This document shows, one piece after another, positions 5,805 to 13,250 of a stretch of DNA of 16,381 nt. Numbering within the stretch: position 1 is the first letter of the stretch; every line of letters begins with the position of its first letter. The stretch lies in contig JAICTB010000015.1 in the NCBI GenBank assembly GCA_025936595.1, forward strand, positions 1 through 16,381, given 5' to 3'. The position numbers and the translations under genes are program-made. This DNA comes from Thermoleophilia bacterium (GTDB taxonomy: Bacteria > Actinomycetota > Thermoleophilia > Gaiellales > Gaiellaceae). The notes under the pieces were generated by a model that was given only the letters and a program-made list of their open reading frames with translations, ran no database searches and was not told where the DNA came from.

Positions 5805-7019
5805 GTGAAGGTCACGGCTGAGGCGGCGCGGCGCTTTCTCGTCGCGCGACACTTCCTTGTGCCTGCGCGGGCTCTCGCGGGAGGGCCCGACGCAGTGCTC
5901 GAGGTCTTCCGGAGGCTCGGGTCGATCCAGTTCGACCCGATCGCGGTCGCCGGCCGCAACCACGACCTGGTGCTGCACGCCCGCGTCGCCGGCTACGAGC
6001 CTGCGTGGTGCGACCTGCTCTACGAACGCCGTGAGATCTTCGAGACAACGAACAAGGCGCTGTCGTTCGTTCTCACGAGCGAGATTCCGTGGTTCCGTCT
6101 CGGCTGGGGCCGCAAGGGCCCCCTGTTCCATGCCAACGCTCTTGCCGAGAACGCCGCGGTGGCCGAGCGCGCGCTCGAGCGCATCCGGGCGGAAGGGCCC
6201 CTGTCCTCGAGCGACTTCGAGCGAGAGAGCGGGCCGACGAAGGACTGGTTCGGGATGCCGGAGAACGCGGTGCGGGCCGTGCTCGAGGCGTACACCGTCA
6301 CGGGCGCGATCGGCCTCGCGCGGCGCGACGGCAACCGCCGCTACTACGACCTGCTCGAACGGCTGCTTCCGGCCGAGGTGCTCGCGCACGAGGTGCCTGA
6401 GCGAGAACAGCTCCTGCACAAGCTGCTGTCCCGGTACCGCGCCCATGGCCTGCTCGGAGCCGGCGGCGCGGGCGGCACCTTCGCCCGCATCGCCGAGCCA
6501 CAGCGGCGCAACGAACTGCGCAAGGAGCTGGTCGAGCAGGGGGCGCTCGTGCCGGTGGAGGTCGAGGGCCTGCGTGGCAAGCGTCTCGTCCTCGCCGAGG
6601 AGGTCGCGCTGCTCGAAGCGCCGCCGGAGCCGATGCCGTCCGTCGCGTTCATCGCCCCGTTCGACTCGCTTCTGTGGGACACCGCCCTCCTCGCCAGCCT
6701 CTTTGACTTCGACTTCGTGTGGGAGGGCTTCTTCCCGCCGGCCAAACGGCGCTGGGGCTGGTACGTGCTGCCGATCCTCTTCCGCGACCGGCTCGTCGGC
6801 CGGATCGAGCCGCAGGTCGAGCGCGACGCAGGGCGCGTCCGGGTGCTGAACCTCTGGTGGGAGGACGGCTTCGCGCCGCGGCGCGCCGAGGGGTTCGTCG
6901 ACGCGATGCGAGAGGCGCTACGGGCGTACGTCCGCTTCGCGGACGCCGGCTCCGTCGAGTGGGCATCGCACCTGGGAGCGGAGAAGCGGCTCTTCCGGAG
7001 CGAGAACCGCGACACCTGA
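5805..7019 (+). CDS. YcaQ/AlkZ-family DNA glycosylase (HTH_42)
   Basis: A 404-residue winged-helix protein of the HTH_42/YcaQ family (COG3214), whose studied members AlkZ and AlkX excise alkylated bases and unhook DNA interstrand crosslinks. The catalytic Q-x-D motif of this family is visible as IQFDPI, Gln42 and Asp44. The C-terminal signature blocks FIAPFDSLLWD (about 282-292) and PPAKRRWGWYVLPILFRDRLVGRI (about 311-334) are intact. Length is typical. The GTG at 5805 is chosen because the family N-terminus (AEAARRFLVARHFL) follows directly; the frame is open much further upstream but only as an antisense-like shadow of the preceding gene. The start appears leaderless. DUF4396 follows after 13 bp, probably on the same transcript. 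The lesion it repairs here is unknown. Confidence 0.88.
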   Translation: MKVTAEAARRFLVARHFLVPARALAGGPDAVLEVFRRLGSIQFDPIAVAGRNHDLVLHARVAGYEPAWCDLLYERREIFETTNKALSFVLTSEIPWFRLGWGRKGPLFHANALAENAAVAERALERIRAEGPLSSSDFERESGPTKDWFGMPENAVRAVLEAYTVTGAIGLARRDGNRRYYDLLERLLPAEVLAHEVPEREQLLHKLLSRYRAHGLLGAGGAGGTFARIAEPQRRNELRKELVEQGALVPVEVEGLRGKRLVLAEEVALLEAPPEPMPSVAFIAPFDSLLWDTALLASLFDFDFVWEGFFPPAKRRWGWYVLPILFRDRLVGRIEPQVERDAGRVRVLNLWWEDGFAPRRAEGFVDAMREALRAYVRFADAGSVEWASHLGAEKRLFRSENRDT

Positions 7020-7032
7020 CCATCATGGGGGC

Positions 7033-7515
7033 GTGGAGCACGGGAGCGAACAGGACGCTGCGCACGAACAGCGGCCAGCGCTCTGGCGCAGCGCGGTCCA
7101 GGCGACACTCCACTGCCTGACCGGGTGTGCAATCGGCGAGGTGCTCGGAATGGTCATCGCGACCGCGTTCGGCTGGGGCAACGCGAGCTCGATTGCCGTC
7201 TCGGTCGCGCTCGCATTCTTGTTCGGCTACTCGCTGACGATCCGCCCGGTGCTTCACGCCGGCCTCGGCGTCCGCCGCGCCGCGGGCGTCGCCTTCGCTT
7301 CGGACACCGTCTCCATCACGACGATGGAGATCATCGACAACGCCTTCATCCTGATCGTCCCGGGCGCGATCGCCGCGGGCCTCGGCGACGCCCTCTTCTG
7401 GTGGAGCCTCGCACTCAGCCTCGTGATCGCGTTCGTCCTCACGGTCCCGGTCAACCGGTGGCTGATTGCGCGCGGCCGCGGCCACGCCGTCATGCACGAG
7501 CTGCACGGCCACTAG
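7033..7515 (+). CDS. DUF4396 membrane protein
   Basis: A 160-residue membrane protein with features of DUF4396: LHCLTGCAIGEVLGM opening the first helix, FGYSLTIRPVL, a central segment with TTMEIIDN and IVPGAIAAGL, and PVNRWLIARGRGHAVMHELHGH at the end. Four helices are likely, at about residues 25-47, 51-72, 101-118 and 122-142. The histidine-rich tail and the conserved His-Cys near helix 1 suggest possible metal contact, but the family function is unknown to me. The GTG start at 7033 lies 13 bp after the glycosylase stop, with only a weak G-rich stretch upstream, so translation may rely on coupling. It is convergent with the cyclase/ATPase gene across 23 bp with no clear terminator. Confidence 0.8.
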   Translation: MEHGSEQDAAHEQRPALWRSAVQATLHCLTGCAIGEVLGMVIATAFGWGNASSIAVSVALAFLFGYSLTIRPVLHAGLGVRRAAGVAFASDTVSITTMEIIDNAFILIVPGAIAAGLGDALFWWSLALSLVIAFVLTVPVNRWLIARGRGHAVMHELHGH

Positions 7516-7538
7516 CTCTAAAGGCGAGTCCTCCCGGC

Positions 7539-9998
7539 TCAGCGCACGGGCCCCTGCAGGGCGAGCGCGGCCGCCTCTTCCGGCATGAGCCTGCGTCCCT
7601 CCTGCCACGCCTCCGAGAGCGCACCCGGCTCGAGCGAGTCGAGGGAGGCGAGCCCTCGTTCGTGCAGCACGAGCTCCGCCCCCTCGAGCGTGCTCCCGAG
7701 CGTCTCGCGGAGGGCTTCCGCCGCGCCGAAGAGACGCGCCGCGAGCGCCGGGTCGGGCTCCGACACCGCCACCGCACAAAGCTCCAGCGCCCAGGCGAGG
7801 TTGTCGCGGTCGCCCATCGAACGCGCGATTTCGAGGCTCTCCCGAAGCGGTGGGAGCGCCTCGTCGCCGCGGCCGTCGTGGAGCGCGATCGCGCCGAGCG
7901 CAGCGCGTGCGCGGGCTGCGCCGTACTTGTGGTCGGAGGCGTCGAAGACGTCTCGCGCCGCCTCGAACCACGCGCGGGCGCGCCGGTAGTCGCCGCGGTC
8001 GAGCTCCAGGTACCCGGCGTTGAAGCGCGCCATGGCGACTTCGCGCGCGCTGCCAGACGCGGACGCGAGCTCCTCCGCTTGCCGGAAGCGCTCGAGCGCC
8101 TCGTCAGGTCGCCCCTCGGCGAGCAGCGCGCGCCCGAGCGTGAGGACCGCGCTCGCATAGACCAGCCCCTCCGCTTCGTACTCGACGCGCAGGCTTTCCT
8201 CGGCGAGCCGCCGCGTCTCCGGCCAGTCGGCCTGCAGCGAGGCGATCACGGACGCAGCGGCCAGCCCCTCCGCGCGGTCGCGATCGACGCGCTGGTGACG
8301 GCCGAGCGCGTCTGCATACCAGCGCCGCGCCTCGTGCAGGTATCCACGCCCGAACCACAGGTCGCGCAGGGAGTTCGCGAGGGTGAGCGCGCCGGCGGCG
8401 TCATGCTCGAGCAGCCAGGCGAACGCGACCCTGAAGTTCGGCAACTCGTCCTCGCCGCACCGGAACGCGTCGAGGTCGCTGCTCTCGAACCCGGGCGCGA
8501 GCGCGGCGGCGAGCCCCGAGAAGAAGCGCGCATGGCGCGCGCTCAGTGCCTCCACGTCACCGGATTCGTCCAACCTCTCCGTCGCGAGCTCACGGATCGT
8601 CTCCAGCATGAACAGGCGGGACTCGTCCAGCGCGCGCACGAGGCTCTTGTCGACGAGCGACTGCAGCACGTCGAGATCGGCGTCGCAGACCGCCTCTGCC
8701 GCCTCGAGCGTCCAGCCTCCGCGGAAGACCGCCAGCCGCGCGAACAGGCGCTTCTCCTCCGCGTCGAGCAGCTCGTGGCTCCACTCGATCGTCGCCCGCA
8801 GCGTCTGCTGCCGCGGGTCGACGCCCCGGCCTGCTTTCAGCAGGTCGAGCCGCCCCGATAACCGGTCGAGGAGCTGCTCGGGCGTGAGGACGCGCACGCG
8901 GGCAGCGGCGAGCTCGAGCGCGAGCGGCAGCTGCTCGAGCCTCGCGCACAGCTCGGCCACCGCTGCGCCCGGCTCGAATGCAGGCCGAACCGCGCGGGCG
9001 CGCGCGACGAAGAGCCCGACGCCGTCCTCAGGGCTCAGCTCGGGCACCGGATATGCCTGCTCTGCGGGCAGGCGCAGCAGCTCGCGGCTCGTCAGGACCA
9101 CGCGCAGGTTCGGGCACGCGGCAAGCAGGCCTGCGAGGTCGCCCGCCGCGCCCGTGAGATGCTCGAAGTTGTCGAGCACGACGAGGACGTGCTGATCCGA
9201 GATGTGTTCGACGAGCTCGCCTCGCGCGCCGACAGCCTGGGCGAGCTCCGGTAGCACGAGCCGTGGGTCGGTGAGCGTCGCGAGCGGCACCCAGAAGACG
9301 CCGCCGGCAAACCGGTCTGCCGCCGCGCCGGCAGCCTGCAGCGCGAGCCGCGTCTTGCCGACGCCTCCCGGCCCCGTCAGCGTGACGAGCGGCGGCCCAT
9401 CCCCTGCGAGGAGCGCCGTCACCTCGGCAAGCTCCCTTCCGCGGCCGAGGAACTGCGTCGCCGGTACCGGCAGGTTCGTCCGGTACAGGCTGCGAAGAGG
9501 CGGGAAGGACGCGTCGCCGACCTGGTAGAGCCGCTCGGCCGCCGACAGGTCCTTCAGCCGGTGCTCGCCCAGATCGAGCAGCCCCTCATCGCCGACGAGG
9601 GCGCGCGCCGCCGCCGAGAGCAGGATCTGCCCGCCGTGTCCGCAGGCCGCGATGCGCGCAGCCCGGTGGACGTCGACGCCGACGTAGCCTTCGTCGGTGA
9701 GGAGCGGCGTGCCGCTGTGGATGCCCATGCGCACACGGATCGGCCCGCCCTCGAGCGCCGCCGCGGCGGCCGTGGCAGCAGCCAGAGCGCCGGGCGCCGT
9801 CGGGAACGCGACGAAGAAGGCGTCGCCCTGCGTGTCGACCTCGACGCCGCCGTGCACCGCGAAGGCTCCGCGCACGACCTGCCGGTGCTCGGCGAGCGCC
9901 GCCGCGTAGCCTGCCGCCCCGAGAGTGTCGAGGAGACGGGTCGATCCTTCGACGTCGGTGAAGAGGAACGTGACCGTGCCGCTCGGGAGTTCGCGCAT
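7539..9998 (-). CDS. Class III cyclase-domain / NB-ARC ATPase / TPR signalling protein
   Basis: An 819-residue protein from ATG 9998. Residues about 5-165 are a class III nucleotidyl cyclase homology domain with FLFTDVEGST (Asp15) and VDTQGDAFFVAF (Asp59), the metal-binding pair. The position of the adenine-selecting Lys is Asp55, and the transition-state Asn of V-N-x-A-x-R is His111 (Arg115 kept), so cyclase activity may be altered or lost. An NB-ARC/STAND ATPase follows, with Walker A GPGGVGKT (209-216), Walker B VLVVLD (271-276) and VVLTSRELL. The C-terminal half is helical TPR-like repeats. No C-terminal HTH is seen. A TTG at 10037 would add 13 residues but abuts a hairpin; ATG 9998 fits the family N-terminus better. 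Neither start has a good ribosome binding site. It is likely a cytoplasmic signal-responsive regulator. Confidence 0.87.
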   Translation of the reverse strand: MRELPSGTVTFLFTDVEGSTRLLDTLGAAGYAAALAEHRQVVRGAFAVHGGVEVDTQGDAFFVAFPTAPGALAAATAAAAALEGGPIRVRMGIHSGTPLLTDEGYVGVDVHRAARIAACGHGGQILLSAAARALVGDEGLLDLGEHRLKDLSAAERLYQVGDASFPPLRSLYRTNLPVPATQFLGRGRELAEVTALLAGDGPPLVTLTGPGGVGKTRLALQAAGAAADRFAGGVFWVPLATLTDPRLVLPELAQAVGARGELVEHISDQHVLVVLDNFEHLTGAAGDLAGLLAACPNLRVVLTSRELLRLPAEQAYPVPELSPEDGVGLFVARARAVRPAFEPGAAVAELCARLEQLPLALELAAARVRVLTPEQLLDRLSGRLDLLKAGRGVDPRQQTLRATIEWSHELLDAEEKRLFARLAVFRGGWTLEAAEAVCDADLDVLQSLVDKSLVRALDESRLFMLETIRELATERLDESGDVEALSARHARFFSGLAAALAPGFESSDLDAFRCGEDELPNFRVAFAWLLEHDAAGALTLANSLRDLWFGRGYLHEARRWYADALGRHQRVDRDRAEGLAAASVIASLQADWPETRRLAEESLRVEYEAEGLVYASAVLTLGRALLAEGRPDEALERFRQAEELASASGSAREVAMARFNAGYLELDRGDYRRARAWFEAARDVFDASDHKYGAARARAALGAIALHDGRGDEALPPLRESLEIARSMGDRDNLAWALELCAVAVSEPDPALAARLFGAAEALRETLGSTLEGAELVLHERGLASLDSLEPGALSEAWQEGRRLMPEEAAALALQGPVR

Positions 9999-10039
9999 CG
10001 GCCACTGCAGGATGACGTAGCGGCCGCGCCGCGCCAAGC

Positions 10040-10080
10040 CGGCGGGGCCGCAGGCGAGAAGAATGCCTGTGGCCCCGCCG
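10040..10080 (-). terminator. Strong hairpin between the small exported-protein gene and the cyclase/ATPase gene
   Basis: Bases 10040-10055 pair with 10065-10080 (core GGCGGGGCCGCAGGC against GCCTGTGGCCCCGCC) with one G-U or mismatch position and a 9-nt loop. It begins 8 nt after the TAA of the upstream minus-strand gene, the usual place for a terminator; no T-tract follows. If it terminates, the cyclase/ATPase gene needs its own promoter downstream, very close to its start. Confidence 0.6.
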
Positions 10081-10088
10081 CGTTCGCC

Positions 10089-10391
10089 TTACGGGTTCTC
10101 GGGATTCGTGCCGCGCGCGCAGGCTCCATGACCGGCGTCGCCCGGGCTCCCCTGGTTGTGCGGGGTCTGGACGATGATTTCGATCTGGCCCTGGTCGGGG
10201 TTCATGTCGTTCAGCCCGTTGTAGGAGCAGATCGACTGGGAGTGCGCGGGTGCGCCGGTGCGGACACCCGATCCGGAGAACGCGTCCCCGGGCGTACCGG
10301 GAGGCCCGGTCACCTCGCCCGCGAGCGCGGCGCCGGCGCCTGCCCCCGCGACGACGAGCGTGCAGAGCGCGGTCATAAGCTTCCTGGTCAT
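10089..10391 (-). CDS. Small exported protein, 100 residues
   Basis: A 100-residue protein with a clear signal peptide: MTRKLMTALC start, an alanine/glycine/valine core, and a probable cut after ALA near residue 24. The mature part of about 76 residues is rich in Gly, Pro, Asn and Asp, with two cysteines (in SQSICSYNGLND and GHGACARG) that could form a disulfide. No known domain is recognised and no function is assigned. The ATG at 10391 is supported by AAGGAGG (minus strand, bases 10401-10407) 9 nt upstream. It lies 101 bp downstream of the LuxR/LAL gene on the same strand and upstream of the cyclase/ATPase gene, with hairpins on both sides, so it may form its own transcription unit. Confidence 0.75.
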   Translation of the reverse strand: MTRKLMTALCTLVVAGAGAGAALAGEVTGPPGTPGDAFSGSGVRTGAPAHSQSICSYNGLNDMNPDQGQIEIIVQTPHNQGSPGDAGHGACARGTNPENP

Positions 10392-10458
10392 CCTGTCGTT
10401 CCTCCTTCGTCTCTCGATGCGCAAGTGGCTTCGACGATAGGAACGGCGTCTCTGCGGG

Positions 10459-10502
10459 ACATCGGTAGGGCTGCCCATCTTGGGCTCTCGAGCTACCGAT
10501 GT
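10459..10502 (-). terminator. Nested inverted repeat covering the LuxR/LAL stop codon
   Basis: Perfect 10-bp arms ACATCGGTAG (10459-10468) and CTACCGATGT (10493-10502) enclose 24 nt that contain a smaller hairpin GCCCA-TCT-TGGGC (10473-10485). On the minus strand the first arm contains the final codons and TAG stop of the LuxR/LAL gene. It may act as a terminator; the two-level symmetry also allows a protein-binding site upstream of the small exported-protein gene. No T-tract is present. Confidence 0.45.
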
Positions 10503-13171
10503 TGCGCCGCCACCGCCCGCGCGAGCGCGTCGCGCGAGTTGATGCCGAGCTTGCGATAGACGCTTCGGAGGTGGTATTCGATCGTCTTCGGGCTGAGAAA
10601 GAGCGCCGCGGCCGCCTCGCGCGTCGTCTTGCCCCCCGCGAGCAGGATTGCGATCTGCAGCTCCTGCGGCGTGAGCTGCCCGAGCGTCGACGGGTCGCGC
10701 CGCCTCGCGGTCTCGCCGGTCGCGGCGAGCTCGGCGCCGGCGGCTTCGCCCCACGGTGACGGCCCGAGCCCGTCGAACGCGGCGACCGCTGCCCGGAGCT
10801 GCTCCCGCGCGCGGACCCGCCGGCGCTCGCGTCGCAGCCTCGCGCCGTACGCGAGTTGCGTGCGCGCCGTCTCGAAGACGTCGGGCGTGTGCGCGTGCAA
10901 GCGCAGCGCCTCCTCGAAGTGCTCCTCGAAGTCCGGCTCGACCATCCCCAGGCAGCGCTCCGCGCGCGCGAGCGCCCACGGCTGTCCCTTTGCTCGCGCC
11001 CGTCCGGCGTGACGCGCGGCGGCTGTCCCGGCGTCCGCGTCCCGGCCGAGCCGGAGGTACGCGTCGACGAGCTCGGGCTCCGCGGACATGTCGACGTCGT
11101 CGAGCTGGAGCTCGCGTGCGCGGAGCTCGTGCGCCTCCAGGTGCGGGACCGCGGCCTCCGGCCGGCCGAGCGAGAGGTCGAGCTCGCCGAGCGCGGAATA
11201 CGTCCACAGCTCGTAGAAGCCGATCCCGAGCTCGACGCAGAGGACGCGGCTTTCGGTCGCGTGCGAACGGCACTCCTCCTCCCGCCCCTGCCGCGCCTCG
11301 AGCCACGCGAGCCCTGCGAGGGCGGCGGCGAGCTCCGTCCGCTGCCCCGTCTCGCACGCGAGCCTGAGCGTCTCGTGGAAGTCGACTTCCGCGTCCGCCC
11401 AGCGGTCCGTCATCGCCTCGTCGCGTGCGAGCCGGTTCAGGAGGCGCGGCAGCACGCCGATCGCCGTGTGCTCGCGCGCGGTCGCGATCGCCCGGGTCAT
11501 CAGCTCCCGGCCGGAGTCCGCCTCGCGCAGGAAGATCGGCGGGATGGACGCCCACGCAAGCGCGCGCGGGTCGCGCTCGAGGTCGCCGCGGCGAAACAGC
11601 TCGAGCGCGCGCCGGAGGTCGGCCGCTCCGTCGCCGCCCGCGAGCACGCGGGCCGCACCGCGCGCGACGGCGGCGTAGAACGCGGCCGGCCCCTCGGTGC
11701 CGTCGACGAGCGCCGCGGCGCGCTCCGCTGCAGCGAGCATCTTCGGCGCGGCGCCGGAGTAGAAACAGGCGTCGGCCGCCTCCGCGAGCATGTACACGGC
11801 GCGCGACGGCTCGGCCCGCTCGGCGGCGGAGACGAGCAGCTCGTACCCCTCCATCACCGGCCCGCGACGGGTCGCGATCTCGCCGCGCAGGGCGTCGATC
11901 CGCGGCAGCGGCTCGAGCGCCGCCGCCTCGTCGAGCAGCCCGCGCGCGCGCTCGGGCGCGCCGCCGATCCACGCCGTCTCCGCCGCCTCGTACAGCAGCC
12001 GGCTACGCTCGGCGTCGTCGTGATGCAGTCGCGCCGCGCGCTCGAATCCGGCGGACGCGACGGTGTACGCGGTGCGCGTGCGTGCCCGCTGCGCCGCCTG
12101 CTCGAGCGCCGCCGAAGCGGAGGCGTCGGTGCCGGAGGCGGCCGACGCGAGATGCCACGCGCGGCGATCGACGTCGCGGTCGGGCAGCGCGTCCGCGAGT
12201 GCGCGATGGGCTGCGCGACGCTCCTCCGGCGGCGCCTCCGAGTAGACGGACGAGCGAAGGAGCGGATGCCGGAACTCGACAACGCCCGAGGTGACGCGGA
12301 CGAGACCGGTCCGCTCGGCCTCGGCGAGATCGTCGACGCGCAGTCCCGCACGGGCGAGCACGGCCACATCGCCGACGTCGCTCGTCGCCGCGAGGAGAAG
12401 CGCGCGGCGCGTGTCGTGCGAGAGCGAGGCGGAACGGCGGAGAAAGGCGCGAGCGATTCCCGCCGAAGCGGGAAGCGGATGGTCGGGCGGGACCGCGCCG
12501 ACCTCGTCGGCCTCCGCCGCAAGCTCCAGCAGCGCGAGCGGGTTGCCCGCGGTGGCGTCGTAGAGGCGGTCGACCGTCCCCGGCGGGAGGTCTCCGAGCA
12601 GCGTCCTCGCGGCGTCACGGTCGAGGCCCGCGACACGGAGCGTCCGGACGTCGGCTCCGTCGAGCAGCGACGGCTCGTCCTCGCGTGCGACGACGACGAC
12701 GGCGATCGGGTCGGCGACGAGACGCCGGACGGCGAACAGGAGCGCCTCGCCGCTCGATGCGTCGAGCCAGTGTGCATCGTCGACGAGAACGAGCAGAGGC
12801 GCGTCCTCCGCGTAGGCGGCAAGCAGGCTCAGCGTCGCCGCGCCGACGGCGAACCGCTCGTGCGCACTCCCCGGCCGGAGCGCGAGCGCGCTCTCCAGCG
12901 CGGCTGCCTGCGGCCGCGGGATGCGGTCGAGCACCGCGAGCGCCGGGCGCACCAGCTCGAGCAGGCCGCCGAACGGCACAGCCCCCTCCGACTCGATGCC
13001 GCGCGCACGCAGGATGCGCATCCCGCGCGCGTCGGCCGCGACAGCGTCGAGGAGCGCCGACTTCCCGATCCCGGGCTCGCCGACGACTGCGACGACAGCG
13101 CTCCGCCCTTCGCGCGCCGACGCCAGCGCGCGCGCCAGGTCCTGCTGCTCCTGCCGGCGGCCCAGAAGCAC
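10493..13171 (-). CDS. LuxR-family (LAL) ATPase transcriptional regulator
   Basis: An 892-residue large ATP-binding LuxR regulator. The N-terminal AAA/STAND ATPase has Walker A GEPGIGKS (31-38) and Walker B LLVLVDDAHWLD (126-137). The middle (about 320-820) is helical TPR-like repeats expected to bind an inducer or partner. A LuxR helix-turn-helix ends the protein (about 835-890), including LTPQELQIAILLAGGKT, SPKTIEYHLRSVYRKL and the final INSRDALARAV. Such proteins activate nearby genes in response to ligand and ATP. The GTG start at 13171 has no Shine-Dalgarno but TAGTCT lies 6 nt upstream, fitting a leaderless mRNA; the protein begins MLLGRRQEQ, a normal start for this family. It is divergent from the methyltransferase gene across 79 bp, which makes that operon its most likely target. 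Confidence 0.9.
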   Translation of the reverse strand: MLLGRRQEQQDLARALASAREGRSAVVAVVGEPGIGKSALLDAVAADARGMRILRARGIESEGAVPFGGLLELVRPALAVLDRIPRPQAAALESALALRPGSAHERFAVGAATLSLLAAYAEDAPLLVLVDDAHWLDASSGEALLFAVRRLVADPIAVVVVAREDEPSLLDGADVRTLRVAGLDRDAARTLLGDLPPGTVDRLYDATAGNPLALLELAAEADEVGAVPPDHPLPASAGIARAFLRRSASLSHDTRRALLLAATSDVGDVAVLARAGLRVDDLAEAERTGLVRVTSGVVEFRHPLLRSSVYSEAPPEERRAAHRALADALPDRDVDRRAWHLASAASGTDASASAALEQAAQRARTRTAYTVASAGFERAARLHHDDAERSRLLYEAAETAWIGGAPERARGLLDEAAALEPLPRIDALRGEIATRRGPVMEGYELLVSAAERAEPSRAVYMLAEAADACFYSGAAPKMLAAAERAAALVDGTEGPAAFYAAVARGAARVLAGGDGAADLRRALELFRRGDLERDPRALAWASIPPIFLREADSGRELMTRAIATAREHTAIGVLPRLLNRLARDEAMTDRWADAEVDFHETLRLACETGQRTELAAALAGLAWLEARQGREEECRSHATESRVLCVELGIGFYELWTYSALGELDLSLGRPEAAVPHLEAHELRARELQLDDVDMSAEPELVDAYLRLGRDADAGTAAARHAGRARAKGQPWALARAERCLGMVEPDFEEHFEEALRLHAHTPDVFETARTQLAYGARLRRERRRVRAREQLRAAVAAFDGLGPSPWGEAAGAELAATGETARRRDPSTLGQLTPQELQIAILLAGGKTTREAAAALFLSPKTIEYHLRSVYRKLGINSRDALARAVAAQHR

Positions 13172-13177
13172 GCTTCA

Positions 13178-13183
13178 AGACTA
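13178..13183 (-). promoter_or_regulatory. TAGTCT -10-like box upstream of the LuxR/LAL gene
   Basis: On the minus strand TAGTCT is followed by TGAAGC and then the GTG at 13171. A 6-nt gap from a -10 hexamer to the start codon is what is expected for a leaderless transcript. No -35 consensus was found. Confidence 0.5.
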
Positions 13184-13250
13184 GGGGGCCACCTGATGCG
13201 ATGGAAGGCCGCCGCTCCTACGGTCGAGCCAATCGAAGAAGGAGGCAAGC

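Noticed and set aside
7516..7538. Possible bidirectional terminator between DUF4396 and the cyclase/ATPase gene
   Set aside because: No inverted repeat of useful length in the 23-bp gap.
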